Shown here piece after piece: positions 8,530 through 16,506 of a stretch of DNA of 50,086 nt. This DNA comes from Clostridiales bacterium (GTDB lineage Bacteria > Bacillota > Clostridia > Christensenellales > Borkfalkiaceae): positions 1 through 50,086 of the forward strand of contig SVIO01000010.1 of assembly GCA_015069465.1 (NCBI GenBank). The letters are read 5' to 3'. The position numbers and the translations under genes were made by a program. The notes under the pieces were generated by a model. The model was not told where the DNA came from. It saw only the letters and a list, made by a program, of their open reading frames with translations, and searched no databases. The first letter of the stretch is position 1, and each line of letters starts with the position of its first letter.

Positions 8530-8859
8530 TTATAGACCTAATCCCCCAAATGCACCCATTTTTTCAGCATATACTTCATCAGCCTTATCATAAGCGTCAT
8601 TAAGTGCTGCAACGATAAGGTCTTCTAACATTTCTAAATCATCCATATCAACTGCATCTGGTTTAATTGATATACCTGTTACAACTTTCTTTGCTGTCAT
8701 TGTAACGCTAACTAATCCACCACCAGCACTGCCATCAACTTCTAATTCTTCAAGTTCAGCTTGTGCTTTTTGCATTTCTTCTTGCATTTTTTGTGCTTGA
8801 CGCATTAAATTTTGCATTTGGTTGCCTCCACCAAATCCTCCAAATCCACCTTTATACAT
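8530..8859 (-). CDS. YbaB/EbfC family nucleoid-associated protein
   Basis: The 109-residue protein begins with a glycine-rich segment, then a helix rich in Gln and Met (LMRQAQKMQEEMQKAQAELE) and the family core with GLVSVTMTAKK. YbaB/EbfC proteins form small DNA-binding dimers associated with the nucleoid, and almost always sit between dnaX and recR, as here. The ATG is preceded by AAGGAG. Identification rests on both sequence and position. Confidence 0.94.
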   Translation of the reverse strand: MYKGGFGGFGGGNQMQNLMRQAQKMQEEMQKAQAELEELEVDGSAGGGLVSVTMTAKKVVTGISIKPDAVDMDDLEMLEDLIVAALNDAYDKADEVYAEKMGAFGGLGL

Positions 8860-8873
8860 TTTAATTCTCCTTT

Positions 8874-10457
8874 TTAATTTATAATTACTATATCATCGCC
8901 AAAAATGTTTTTTAGCCTTTTTGCCTCTTCATCAACAGCATCAAGAGTTTTTTCCTTTTCATCAAGTTCAACTTGAAGTTCAAATGGATTAAACTCTTTC
9001 ATTGCTTGTTCAATTGTATCTCTTGTAGTTGCCCTATCTAAAAGTTCATGGTCACCATTATTAAATGCAATTATAGTTAAAATATTGCCCACAACTTTTA
9101 TCTCAACGCCTTGAATCAAATTCCAAAGCATTTCACTACCGATTTTTCTTAAATTTAGAAGCAATCTTCCTTTCAAATCGCTTTCACTTATAGAAGATAT
9201 ACTTAGTTTTTCTTCTTTTACCTTAACTTCTTCTTTAATTTGTGGTTTTACACTTTCATTTACTATCGGTTTTTCTACAATAACTTGTTTAACTTCGGTA
9301 ACTACATTATTTTTAATATCGTTTTCAAGTTTTGTTATTCTTGCAAGAAGCGCATCTATATCGTAATCGCTTTCTGGTTTTGTTGCCTTAATCGATGCCG
9401 TTTCAAACACTATTCTTGCATGGTTTGAATATCTAAGCAAACTTTCACTTTCTGCAAAAATTTCCAAAATTCTAATCAGTCTTTGCTCGCTTGCGTTTTG
9501 TGAAAGATTTTTTAATATTTCAAACTTTTCATTAGGAAGTGCTAAAATTTCATTAGCATTATTGCAAGTTTTTACAACAATAATATCCCTAATAATTGAT
9601 GTTATATCCTTTATCAACACGCCAATGCTTTTGCCGAGTGAACAAAGCGTGTCTATAGTTTGCAAAACAGCGCCAGTATTTCCACTTATTATGCTTTCAA
9701 TAAATTCATAAAGACTTTGTGCGTTTGATGAGCCTAAAATGTTCATTACATCATCATAGGTAAGCACACCATCACTAAATGAAAGAGCAATGTCTGCAAT
9801 AGATAAGGCATCACGAATACTACCTTCGCCTGCTTTAGCAATAGCCATTACTGCTTCTTTTTGATATTTTTTGCCTTGTTCATCGTATATTTTTTCAATA
9901 AGCGATGCAATTTGCCCATCAGGAATTAACTTAAAGTCAAAACGCATGCAACGAGAAAGTATTGTTGCAGGAATTTTATGAACTTCAGTTGTCGCCAAAA
10001 TAAATACAGCGTGTTTTGGTGGCTCTTCAAGTGTTTTAAGTAGCGCATTAAATGCTGCGCCTGTAAGCATATGAACTTCATCTACAATATATACCTTATA
10101 CTTACAAGATACAGGTGGAAATTGCACGTTTTCTCTTAGTTCCCTAATTTCATTTACACCATTATTTGATGCAGCATCAATTTCGATTATGTCAATATTT
10201 GCAGGGTCTGAAATAGCCAAACAACTTGCACACTTACCACAAGGTGAACCATTTTTATTATCTAAACAATTTATTGCCTTAGCAAAAATTTTAGCAGCAG
10301 AAGTTTTGCCCGTTCCACGAGTACCTGTGAATAAATATGCGTGACCAAGCCTGCCACTTGTAATTTGATTTACAAGCGTTTTAACAACATGTTCTTGACC
10401 TATTAAGCCTTCAAAAGTATTTGGTCTATACTTTCTATATAGTGCTAAATATCCCAT
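8874..10457 (-). CDS. dnaX: DNA polymerase III subunits gamma/tau
   Basis: The 527-residue clamp-loader ATPase has Walker A GTRGTGKT at 45-52, a four-cysteine zinc site (C64, C73, C76, C79), a Walker B DEVHML at 126-131 and the sensor SRC at 168-170. It loads the sliding clamp at the replication fork. The C-terminal quarter is a charged linker followed by a short tau-like domain. I saw no slippery A AAA AAG site with a downstream structure, so a frameshift-derived gamma form is not supported. RBS and length are normal. It is preceded by sigH and followed by ybaB. Confidence 0.96.
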   Translation of the reverse strand: MGYLALYRKYRPNTFEGLIGQEHVVKTLVNQITSGRLGHAYLFTGTRGTGKTSAAKIFAKAINCLDNKNGSPCGKCASCLAISDPANIDIIEIDAASNNGVNEIRELRENVQFPPVSCKYKVYIVDEVHMLTGAAFNALLKTLEEPPKHAVFILATTEVHKIPATILSRCMRFDFKLIPDGQIASLIEKIYDEQGKKYQKEAVMAIAKAGEGSIRDALSIADIALSFSDGVLTYDDVMNILGSSNAQSLYEFIESIISGNTGAVLQTIDTLCSLGKSIGVLIKDITSIIRDIIVVKTCNNANEILALPNEKFEILKNLSQNASEQRLIRILEIFAESESLLRYSNHARIVFETASIKATKPESDYDIDALLARITKLENDIKNNVVTEVKQVIVEKPIVNESVKPQIKEEVKVKEEKLSISSISESDLKGRLLLNLRKIGSEMLWNLIQGVEIKVVGNILTIIAFNNGDHELLDRATTRDTIEQAMKEFNPFELQVELDEKEKTLDAVDEEAKRLKNIFGDDIVIIN

Positions 10458-10465
10458 AATTTACC

Positions 10466-11074
10466 CTATCCTTTACTGTTTAATGCCAAAATTATCTTCT
10501 TTCTTATTCGCTGAATTGCGTTGTCAATTGACTTTTCTTTTTTTTCTACTTTCTCGCTAATTTCTCTATAAGAATAGCCTTTTAAATAGTAAACTAAAAT
10601 CTCATGCTCGAACTTACTTAAAACACTGTTAATTATATCTTTAAGTTCGTTTTCAGCTTCTGCATTTATAAAAATTTCTTCTGGCCCAAAATGTTTATCA
10701 ACTATTATCTCGGTCTTATCGGCATCGCCTTCATTATCAAAGGCTCCCGACAAAGATATATAATTATTAAGTGGTTGATTTTTATACCTATTTGAACTCT
10801 TTATAACATTAAATATTCTGTTTTTTACACAGGTATAAACATAAGTCTTAAAACTTGATTTGGCATTAAAAGATGTTATTGCCTTAAACACAGCAAATAA
10901 ACCTTCTTGCAACAAATCTTCAGAATCTCCACCATTTAGAAAATATGAGTGAGCAACGGCTGATGCTATATATTTATATCTATCAAAAAGTTCATCAATT
11001 GCTCTTTCATCTTTAGCCTCGGCAAGAGAAACGAGTTCTTCATCACTTAATTTTTGTATTTCTAACTTATTCAT
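10466..11074 (-). CDS. sigH: RNA polymerase sigma factor, SigH (sigma-30) type
   Basis: The 202-residue sigma-70-family protein has region 2 (SEDLLQEGLFAVFKAI and the -10-binding helix near FKTYVYTCVKNRI) and a C-terminal region 4 helix-turn-helix (GYSYREISEKVEKKEKSIDN). It has no region 1.1 or full region 3. Its position directly after mrnC and rlmB is the same as that of sigH in Bacillus, except that yacP is missing here. SigH drives transition-state and early sporulation genes, including spo0A and spoIIA in Bacillus. The start overlaps the end of rlmB by eight bases, implying translational coupling. Confidence 0.85.
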   Translation of the reverse strand: MNKLEIQKLSDEELVSLAEAKDERAIDELFDRYKYIASAVAHSYFLNGGDSEDLLQEGLFAVFKAITSFNAKSSFKTYVYTCVKNRIFNVIKSSNRYKNQPLNNYISLSGAFDNEGDADKTEIIVDKHFGPEEIFINAEAENELKDIINSVLSKFEHEILVYYLKGYSYREISEKVEKKEKSIDNAIQRIRKKIILALNSKG

Positions 11075-11798
11075 TACCCTTTTCCAATCTTTGTCTAATC
11101 ACTTCATAAACTGAAATGCCACAAGCAACCGATGCGTTCAAAGAATTAACTTTTCCATACATTGGTATTGAAACAATGCCATCGCACTTTTCTTTTGTTA
11201 ATCTTTTAACGCCACTATCTTCGCCACCGATAACTAAACAAATTTTACCTGTAAGGTTCGCTTTATAAATGTTTTCGCCACCAAGTTCGGCACCATACAC
11301 CCAAAATCCATAATCTTTTAATGTATCTATTGCACTATTTATATTAGTAACCTTTGCAACTTTTAAGTGATTAAGCGCGCCTGCAGATATACGCATAACT
11401 GTGTCGCTAACAGAAGCGCTTCTGTCTTTTCCAATAATCAAGCCTTGCGCCCCAGCACACTCTAATACCCTTATAATGCTACCCAAATTGTGTGGGTCGT
11501 GAATTTCATTTAGAATAACAACTAATGCATTTTCTTCTGTACAACTATCAATGATATCATCAATGTCAAAATATTTATAATCTGAAACATAAGCAATAAA
11601 ACCTTGATGACGCTTGCTTTCGCTTTCTTTTTCAATCACATATTTATCCACAAGTTGAACTTTTACCTTGTGTGAACGGATAACGTTTACAAGTCTTTTA
11701 CTTGGCTCGTCTTTCAAGTCCTTTTGAACTAAAATCTTATCGATTTCTTTATCTGTTTTTAATAATTCGTAAACTGAATTTCTTCCTTCAACCTTCAT
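11067..11798 (-). CDS. rlmB: 23S rRNA (guanosine-2'-O-)-methyltransferase RlmB
   Basis: The 243-residue SpoU/TrmH-type SPOUT methyltransferase has a short substrate-binding N-domain and the three knot motifs: NLGSIIRVLECAGAQG, the central IGGEDSGV, and IPMYGKVNSLNASVACGI at the C-terminus. RlmB methylates G2251 (E. coli numbering) in the 23S rRNA. It overlaps mrnC upstream by 11 bases and sigH downstream by eight. TrmH-family paralogues exist, but the operon position between mrnC and sigH favours RlmB. Confidence 0.92.
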   Translation of the reverse strand: MKVEGRNSVYELLKTDKEIDKILVQKDLKDEPSKRLVNVIRSHKVKVQLVDKYVIEKESESKRHQGFIAYVSDYKYFDIDDIIDSCTEENALVVILNEIHDPHNLGSIIRVLECAGAQGLIIGKDRSASVSDTVMRISAGALNHLKVAKVTNINSAIDTLKDYGFWVYGAELGGENIYKANLTGKICLVIGGEDSGVKRLTKEKCDGIVSIPMYGKVNSLNASVACGISVYEVIRQRLEKGNE

Positions 11799-12192
11799 TT
11801 AATTTACCTTCGTTTAATAAAAAATTTAATCTATCGTTTTGACCTATCAAATATAGATAGCCAAGTATTGCCTCAAAACCTGTTGCAATGTTGTATTCTG
11901 CAACCGATGCGTGCTTTGCCTTTGTTGGTTTTTTCGCATTTCTTGCACGCTTAAAAATGGATAGTTCATCTTCATCTAAAAGTGGCATAATATTTTTCAA
12001 GAACTCAGCCTGAGCAACGGCATTAACTTCTGCTGTTGCCTTAGCATTAAGTTCACCTGTTTTTGAGTCAGATGTAAATGTAAGCCTTTCCCTAACGAAT
12101 AATGAGTATACTGCATCTCCAACAAATGCAAGTACTATTGGATTAAGGTTTTTAGCCTTATTTTTATCCATAATTTCGCCAAGTTTAAACAC
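11788..12192 (-). CDS. mrnC: Mini-ribonuclease III (MrnC)
   Basis: About 134 residues with a single RNase III-like catalytic domain and no double-stranded RNA-binding domain. LAFVGDAVYSLFVRERL holds the conserved acidic signature, and KAKHASVAEYNIATGFEAILGYLYL the second half of the active site. In Bacillus, MrnC matures the 23S rRNA ends, consistent with linkage to rlmB. I chose GTG at 12192 because GGAG lies eight bases upstream; a GTG at 12198 is too close to that site. An ATG at 12171 is also possible. Confidence 0.92.
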   Translation of the reverse strand: MFKLGEIMDKNKAKNLNPIVLAFVGDAVYSLFVRERLTFTSDSKTGELNAKATAEVNAVAQAEFLKNIMPLLDEDELSIFKRARNAKKPTKAKHASVAEYNIATGFEAILGYLYLIGQNDRLNFLLNEGKLNEG

Positions 12193-12221
12193 TTCCACAA
12201 CTCCAAATTGTATTTATAATC

Positions 12222-12250
12222 ATTATACAATATTTTTGGCAAAAACACAA
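12222..12250 (-). promoter_or_regulatory. Promoter of mrnC-rlmB-sigH
   Basis: On the minus strand, TTGTGT (12250-12245) and TATAAT (12227-12222) are 17 bases apart. Transcription would start near 12215 and read into mrnC. Confidence 0.75.
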
Positions 12251-12280
12251 TAAAAAAGCCCGAAATTTTATATTCGGGCT
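12251..12280 (-). terminator. Terminator at the end of the TIR/RyR cassette
   Basis: AGCCCGAA (12257-12264) pairs with TTCGGGCT (12273-12280). On the minus strand the stem is followed by a run of six T, giving a good rho-independent terminator about 25 bases after the stop codon at 12306. Confidence 0.85.
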
Positions 12281-12305
12281 ATACAATTTATTTGTAAACT
12301 TTCTT

Positions 12306-14093
12306 TTATATAGTTCCAATATCACTATCTTTTTTCTTATCCTTTTGACTTAGTAAATCATAAGGCACTAAATTATGGTGGGTTTTGGCTAAATTGTTTC
12401 TACTTTTTTCATCTAAACTACCACTATACACATATCCTTCGCTTCGCATATAGGCGTTCCATCTTCTATGCTCAAGTTTTTCAATTATCACTTTTTCTTC
12501 ATCAGTTAATTGATTAGTCTTTTTATGTGCACCTTTAATGCCACACATAATCCTTGCTTTAAGATGTATAGTAGTTGCCAATGATGAACGATAATTATAT
12601 TCATAATTCCAAAACTCTTCTTCCTTCCCCCATTTTAAATGTTGCTTTAAGGCTTTTTGTTCAAGTTCGGAATTGATGATAACTTTTTGGCAGTAAATAG
12701 ATTCTATATCACCAATATAATCTATGTCAAAATCTTGACCACTATAATTTTTTAAGTTTTGAAGTGATTTCTTTTGCAATGAGTTATTTACTATAGTTTG
12801 AATAATTGGGTGTGTATGAATTCTTTCGAACAAACTTCTTAATTCTATGGCAGTTTCTATATTTAAATTATCATCTCCTAAACAAACAAAAACATAAGAA
12901 ACTTCTTTAATTTCTTCAATTTTATACTTAAAGGTTTGCTCTTTTACGTTTATACCCGAATAAACGTTAATTTTGTATCGTGCTTCCCCATCAATTTCTT
13001 TTCCATTATATTTTGTACTTAAAAGTTCTGGTGCAATGCCTTTTAACTTTTCTAATGCGTTTTCTTGCTTGTCAAAAGCATTAATAGTTAAATGATATCC
13101 ATCCATTTGGCAATACCAAGATAAAGTTTTAAGCATTTCTGTTCCATATTTGCCAAGCCCCACTATCAAAACCGAAATCTCTTTATCTGTACCGTTTTTT
13201 TCAATTGCACTTTCAAATAAAGTCTTTCCGTTTTCATAAATATGGCTACTTATTAAAGACTGAACTTCATTTATTCTTCTTACATTTATTTTGCCTTTAT
13301 TAGCACTTGCAAGAAGTAAGCCACTATCTATTTGTGTTGAAAATATGTAAAGATTTACATTGTTTATATGCTTATATGTGTCAATTATTTTTAGGCCGTC
13401 TTTTAGGTTCTTGCTTTCATCAAAATCTATGGTAAAAAAGGTAATTTTTCTTTTTTGAGAGTGATTTGAAAAATCAATAGAAAATAAGTTTTTATAAAAG
13501 AAAATACAGCCTATTGCTTGCAAATCAAAAATATAAGGGCTATTTTTTTCTTCATTTTTATCAAAGCCTGTAAACACCACTACTGCTTTTTTGTTGTTTA
13601 ATTTAATATCCTTTGCCAAGTTAAAAGACTTTTCATTTAATGATGAAAAAATGTAAACATCTTTATTCCAACTTGCTAAATATTGTATTCTTGCCCTAAT
13701 ATTCTTAAAGAAGGAAAGTATAAAACCTATAGTATAAACAGGTGTAAAAATAAAAAGCAATAAAAACCAAATTTGATAAACAAAAGCAATATTTTGTGGT
13801 GCTAAAGCAATAATTTCGGATATATCCCCATATTCACAACCTGAAACAAAAAGTTTTAATGCATTCATACAAGATAAGACTATTGTTTGAAAAATTGACA
13901 AACTGTCATTTTTAGTTCTAAAACTAAAAATTGGCAAGAATAGTATAAACCCAACTATAAAAAAGCCTATTATAAAAAGATAGTTTAAATTAAATCTTTT
14001 TTTAGTTGCAATCTTAGTGAAACTAAGCACAACTATTGCTATTAATACTATTAAAGCAATGGATATTGACAAATTAAGGCAAATTCCCCACAT
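12306..14093 (-). CDS. Membrane protein with Rossmann/TrkA-N-like domains and a C-terminal RyR domain
   Basis: The 595-residue protein has three or four membrane spans (about 5-26, 35-57, and one or two in 102-128). A Rossmann-like region follows at about 144-255, starting KDVYIFSS. A second at 305-435 has the dinucleotide motif GLGKYG at 312-317. The C-terminus (about 535-590) is a clear RyR repeat: W545, EGYVYSG at 552-558, and KTHHNLVPYDLL at 570-581, matching the ryanodine-receptor pattern of W, EGWxYG and KTHPxLxPYxxL. TrkA-N/RCK domains bind dinucleotides. As the last gene of a TIR operon, it is a plausible membrane effector that senses a nucleotide. That role is inference; the domain calls are direct. 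Confidence 0.8.
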   Translation of the reverse strand: MWGICLNLSISIALIVLIAIVVLSFTKIATKKRFNLNYLFIIGFFIVGFILFLPIFSFRTKNDSLSIFQTIVLSCMNALKLFVSGCEYGDISEIIALAPQNIAFVYQIWFLLLFIFTPVYTIGFILSFFKNIRARIQYLASWNKDVYIFSSLNEKSFNLAKDIKLNNKKAVVVFTGFDKNEEKNSPYIFDLQAIGCIFFYKNLFSIDFSNHSQKRKITFFTIDFDESKNLKDGLKIIDTYKHINNVNLYIFSTQIDSGLLLASANKGKINVRRINEVQSLISSHIYENGKTLFESAIEKNGTDKEISVLIVGLGKYGTEMLKTLSWYCQMDGYHLTINAFDKQENALEKLKGIAPELLSTKYNGKEIDGEARYKINVYSGINVKEQTFKYKIEEIKEVSYVFVCLGDDNLNIETAIELRSLFERIHTHPIIQTIVNNSLQKKSLQNLKNYSGQDFDIDYIGDIESIYCQKVIINSELEQKALKQHLKWGKEEEFWNYEYNYRSSLATTIHLKARIMCGIKGAHKKTNQLTDEEKVIIEKLEHRRWNAYMRSEGYVYSGSLDEKSRNNLAKTHHNLVPYDLLSQKDKKKDSDIGTI

Positions 14094-14103
14094 AGTTTGG
14101 CTC

Positions 14104-15249
14104 CTATCTAAATTTTTTTCTTATTGCATACGGACATATAAAATTATTTGAAAACTCATGGTCTAATCTATAAAGCCCTTGCCCTCTTCTCTCAGGTAAA
14201 GATAAATAAATTCTATTTTCAATATTTGAAATAGACTTAGTTGCATTCATGCCTGCTTCATTTAATATGTTAAGCATTCTAATAAAATAGTCGTCGTTTG
14301 GGACATCTATTATAAACTTAAATTCAGTGCCATATATTTTGTGAACAGGAAGATTATATTCTATTGCACCACATTCTATAACGTTTCCGAGCCTATCGAG
14401 TGTGCCAGCCTTTTTTAATACGCCACTATAAATTAAACTATTTAATAGAACACACTCCTTATTTTTATCGGTTACTTCTGTTTTTTGCACTAAAGCACAC
14501 TCACTTTGACTAATAGGACAAATTTTGTTTTCTATTGGACTGTTTCTTTTGCTATAACATTGACATCCGTCGCCATGACCACTATAAAACATTCCAAAAT
14601 TCATAGTTAATAGACCAAACTTACAATCCTTAAATAGGTTATAATGTTTATCAAAAATTGGACTTGACAAAGTTGCTATAACTGAAACAGCATTTTCGTT
14701 AAGTCTTTGGTTGAATTCTGCCCTAGTTAAAAATGCCGATTCGTTACTGAACATTTGAGAATACTGAGAGTGTTTAGAAATTTCTTCTATAATATCGTCT
14801 ATATCATTATAAATATTTCCATATCTTTTGTAATGAGTATAATAGAGAAGGTTTAGCGAAGGATTTTTTTCTCTATTTTCTTTCGCAAATAAATTTTCCT
14901 TATCCCAAACATAAATAGTTTTTCCTTTTCCCCTTAGATACCCCATTTCATAATTAACCCAATCTGATTTTATTGAGTTTTTTGTTAAGATAACTACGGC
15001 AGCATAACAATCTAATGCGTTTTCAATCCTATTTTGATAATCATCTCCACCCCTAATAAAGTCTTTATCACATAAAACATAAAGACCTTTCTCAACCATT
15101 GCATTTTTCACATAATTCAATAAATCCTTTTCGCTCTGGTCAAAGTTAGAGTGCGAAATAAATATTCCATAAAACTTTTTCTCATCTTCGTTTGGAAGTC
15201 TGGTAAAAAAATCAAAATCACCTAATATTTTCTCTTGTAAATTCAACAT
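14104..15249 (-). CDS. TIR domain protein with intact putative catalytic glutamate
   Basis: The 381-residue protein carries a TIR domain at about residues 26-118. FISHS (30-34) is the canonical first strand, and SDWVNYEMGY places E101 at the NAD-cleaving glutamate of enzymatic TIR domains. The C-terminal two thirds is not a domain I know. It contains four cysteines spaced like a zinc site (C229, C231, C244, C251) and LPVHKIYGTEFKF at 300-312, which resembles the C-terminus of the preceding protein. The gene starts 18 bases after the upstream cassette gene and ends 10 bases before the RyR gene. Bacterial TIR domains commonly hydrolyse or cyclise NAD in anti-phage immunity, the likely role here. 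Confidence 0.82.
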   Translation of the reverse strand: MLNLQEKILGDFDFFTRLPNEDEKKFYGIFISHSNFDQSEKDLLNYVKNAMVEKGLYVLCDKDFIRGGDDYQNRIENALDCYAAVVILTKNSIKSDWVNYEMGYLRGKGKTIYVWDKENLFAKENREKNPSLNLLYYTHYKRYGNIYNDIDDIIEEISKHSQYSQMFSNESAFLTRAEFNQRLNENAVSVIATLSSPIFDKHYNLFKDCKFGLLTMNFGMFYSGHGDGCQCYSKRNSPIENKICPISQSECALVQKTEVTDKNKECVLLNSLIYSGVLKKAGTLDRLGNVIECGAIEYNLPVHKIYGTEFKFIIDVPNDDYFIRMLNILNEAGMNATKSISNIENRIYLSLPERRGQGLYRLDHEFSNNFICPYAIRKKFR

Positions 15250-15267
15250 TTTATTTATTCCTTTTTC

Positions 15268-16401
15268 TTATTGTGGGAACATATAATCTAAAGAGTCGCC
15301 AATTTTAAGAGACTCATCTACTTCTATTTCACTATTGCTTGTTAAACCTATACCAAAATAAAAACGGCTATTTTCTTCATCTATAAATGTTTCCTTTGGA
15401 TATATGTTTTTCCAATATTCAACGCTTTCTAGCACATTATCCTTAAACTCTGGTTGAGCATCGATAAAGTCACCTTCAAACAATGCCAAAAGTAGATAAA
15501 CAGGATACTTTTCTTGCTTACTTGTAATAAAACACTTGAAATATGAGCCTAAAAGTTTATGGATAGGCATTAAAATATCCATTGTCAATTCTGCCCTAAC
15601 CCCTGTTTTTTCTTGATTTTCTTTTGATAGCAAAGAATAGGCTTTTTTCCCCGATATTATTTGTGGATAATCATCAACTCTAGCATACACTTCATCTTTA
15701 TAAGGAAGCATTTGTGGAGTTAAATGCTTGTCATTACCAAAACTAATAATTTTACAACCGCATATTAAGTTTTCAGATAAAAATTCATCGAAGGAATTGT
15801 CCGAAATGGCTCTTGAGAAAAAATCTTCATAATAAACTTTCGCATTTTGAAAGGCTGTGTTATAAATCTTAAACTTTAAATGTAAACACCTATAAAAAAT
15901 TCTAGAAGTAGCATATTTATTAACCATATAATTACTATAAAAATTATATCTTAAAATTTTACCTGCAAATCGTGAATTTAAGGCATCAAACAAGCCTTCA
16001 ATTGTTGTTATAAAATCTAATTTTTGTAGTGGGGTTCTTTCCAAAGTAATGTTTTGTGATTTTTCTAAGCAAAATGGCAAAACAGAATTTTTATTTAAAC
16101 CACAAACATAACCTATATGATAAAAAAACTGGTTTTTAATAAATTCGTTTTCTTCTTTAAAAAATTCTTCTGAAAAAACGCTTATTAAACAAGAGCAATT
16201 ATCAAAAATTTCACTTAAATTGTAAGATGTATTTTTGCCTATAACTGAAACTGGATAACTATAATATACAAAACCAGCCATCTCTAATGCCTCTTTAATT
16301 TTTGCAACCTTACTCTCCATAGTGTCCACATATAAAAGCACAATATGTCCACAATGCTCGGACAGGTCAAATTTGCTGTGAGAAATTAGTTCCATAAACA
16401 C
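15268..16401 (-). CDS. TIR-like protein lacking the catalytic glutamate, first cassette gene
   Basis: The 377-residue protein opens with a divergent TIR-like fold (about 1-115): ELISHSKFD, then a helix-strand order ending NCSCLISVFSEEF and FYHIGYVCG. Aligned with YEMGYLRG of the next protein, the catalytic position reads His95. The C-terminal part shares a short motif with its neighbour (MPIHKLLGSYFKCFI at 278-292), so the two look like diverged paralogues. A non-catalytic regulator or sensor that partners the active TIR is the simplest idea, but not proven. The start follows GGGG with seven-base spacing. It is the first gene after the promoter in repeat copy B. Confidence 0.72.
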   Translation of the reverse strand: MFMELISHSKFDLSEHCGHIVLLYVDTMESKVAKIKEALEMAGFVYYSYPVSVIGKNTSYNLSEIFDNCSCLISVFSEEFFKEENEFIKNQFFYHIGYVCGLNKNSVLPFCLEKSQNITLERTPLQKLDFITTIEGLFDALNSRFAGKILRYNFYSNYMVNKYATSRIFYRCLHLKFKIYNTAFQNAKVYYEDFFSRAISDNSFDEFLSENLICGCKIISFGNDKHLTPQMLPYKDEVYARVDDYPQIISGKKAYSLLSKENQEKTGVRAELTMDILMPIHKLLGSYFKCFITSKQEKYPVYLLLALFEGDFIDAQPEFKDNVLESVEYWKNIYPKETFIDEENSRFYFGIGLTSNSEIEVDESLKIGDSLDYMFPQ

Positions 16402-16441
16402 CCCTTAACGAGTCTTTTTCTTTTGTTAATATTTTACATTA

Positions 16442-16470
16442 ATTATACAATACTTTTTGCAAAATTACAA
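16442..16470 (-). promoter_or_regulatory. Promoter of the TIR/RyR cassette
   Basis: On the minus strand, TTGTAA (16470-16465) and TATAAT (16447-16442) are 17 bases apart, with transcription expected from about 16435 into the TIR-like gene at 16401. Confidence 0.75.
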
Positions 16471-16472
16471 TA

Positions 16473-16500
16473 GGAAAGCCCGAAATTTTATATTCGGGCT
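16473..16500 (-). terminator. Terminator after the cwlD-like gene, weakened
   Basis: AGCCCGAA (16477-16484) pairs with TTCGGGCT (16493-16500), immediately after the amidase stop. The run after the stem on the minus strand is only TTTCC, so some read-through into the cassette is expected. Confidence 0.65.
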
Positions 16501-16506
16501 AAATAA

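Larger units (their letters stand above)
12221..12280. repeat. Direct repeat copy A, left flank of the TIR/RyR cassette
   Basis: These 60 bases match 16441-16500 without gaps at 53 of 60 positions; the last 26 bases are identical. The repeat holds a terminator and a promoter read on the minus strand. The two copies are 4220 bases apart and bracket exactly the three cassette genes. Confidence 0.85.
16441..16500. repeat. Direct repeat copy B, right flank of the TIR/RyR cassette
   Basis: Second copy of the 60-base terminator-plus-promoter unit at 12221-12280, with seven substitutions and no gaps. Two substitutions (GG for AA at 16473-16474) break the T run of its terminator. Confidence 0.85.

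Noticed and set aside
8874..10457. Programmed frameshift in dnaX
   Set aside because: No slippery A-rich heptamer followed by a stem-loop was found in the expected part of the gene.
12306..16401. Assignment of the cassette to Thoeris or CBASS
   Set aside because: There is no SIR2-SLOG or Macro-domain effector and no nucleotide cyclase; only the TIR component is shared with Thoeris.
12221..16500. 60-base repeats as mere similarity between ordinary terminators and promoters
   Set aside because: Shared function explains the promoter hexamers but not a gapless 60-base match with 26 identical bases in the terminator loop and stem.
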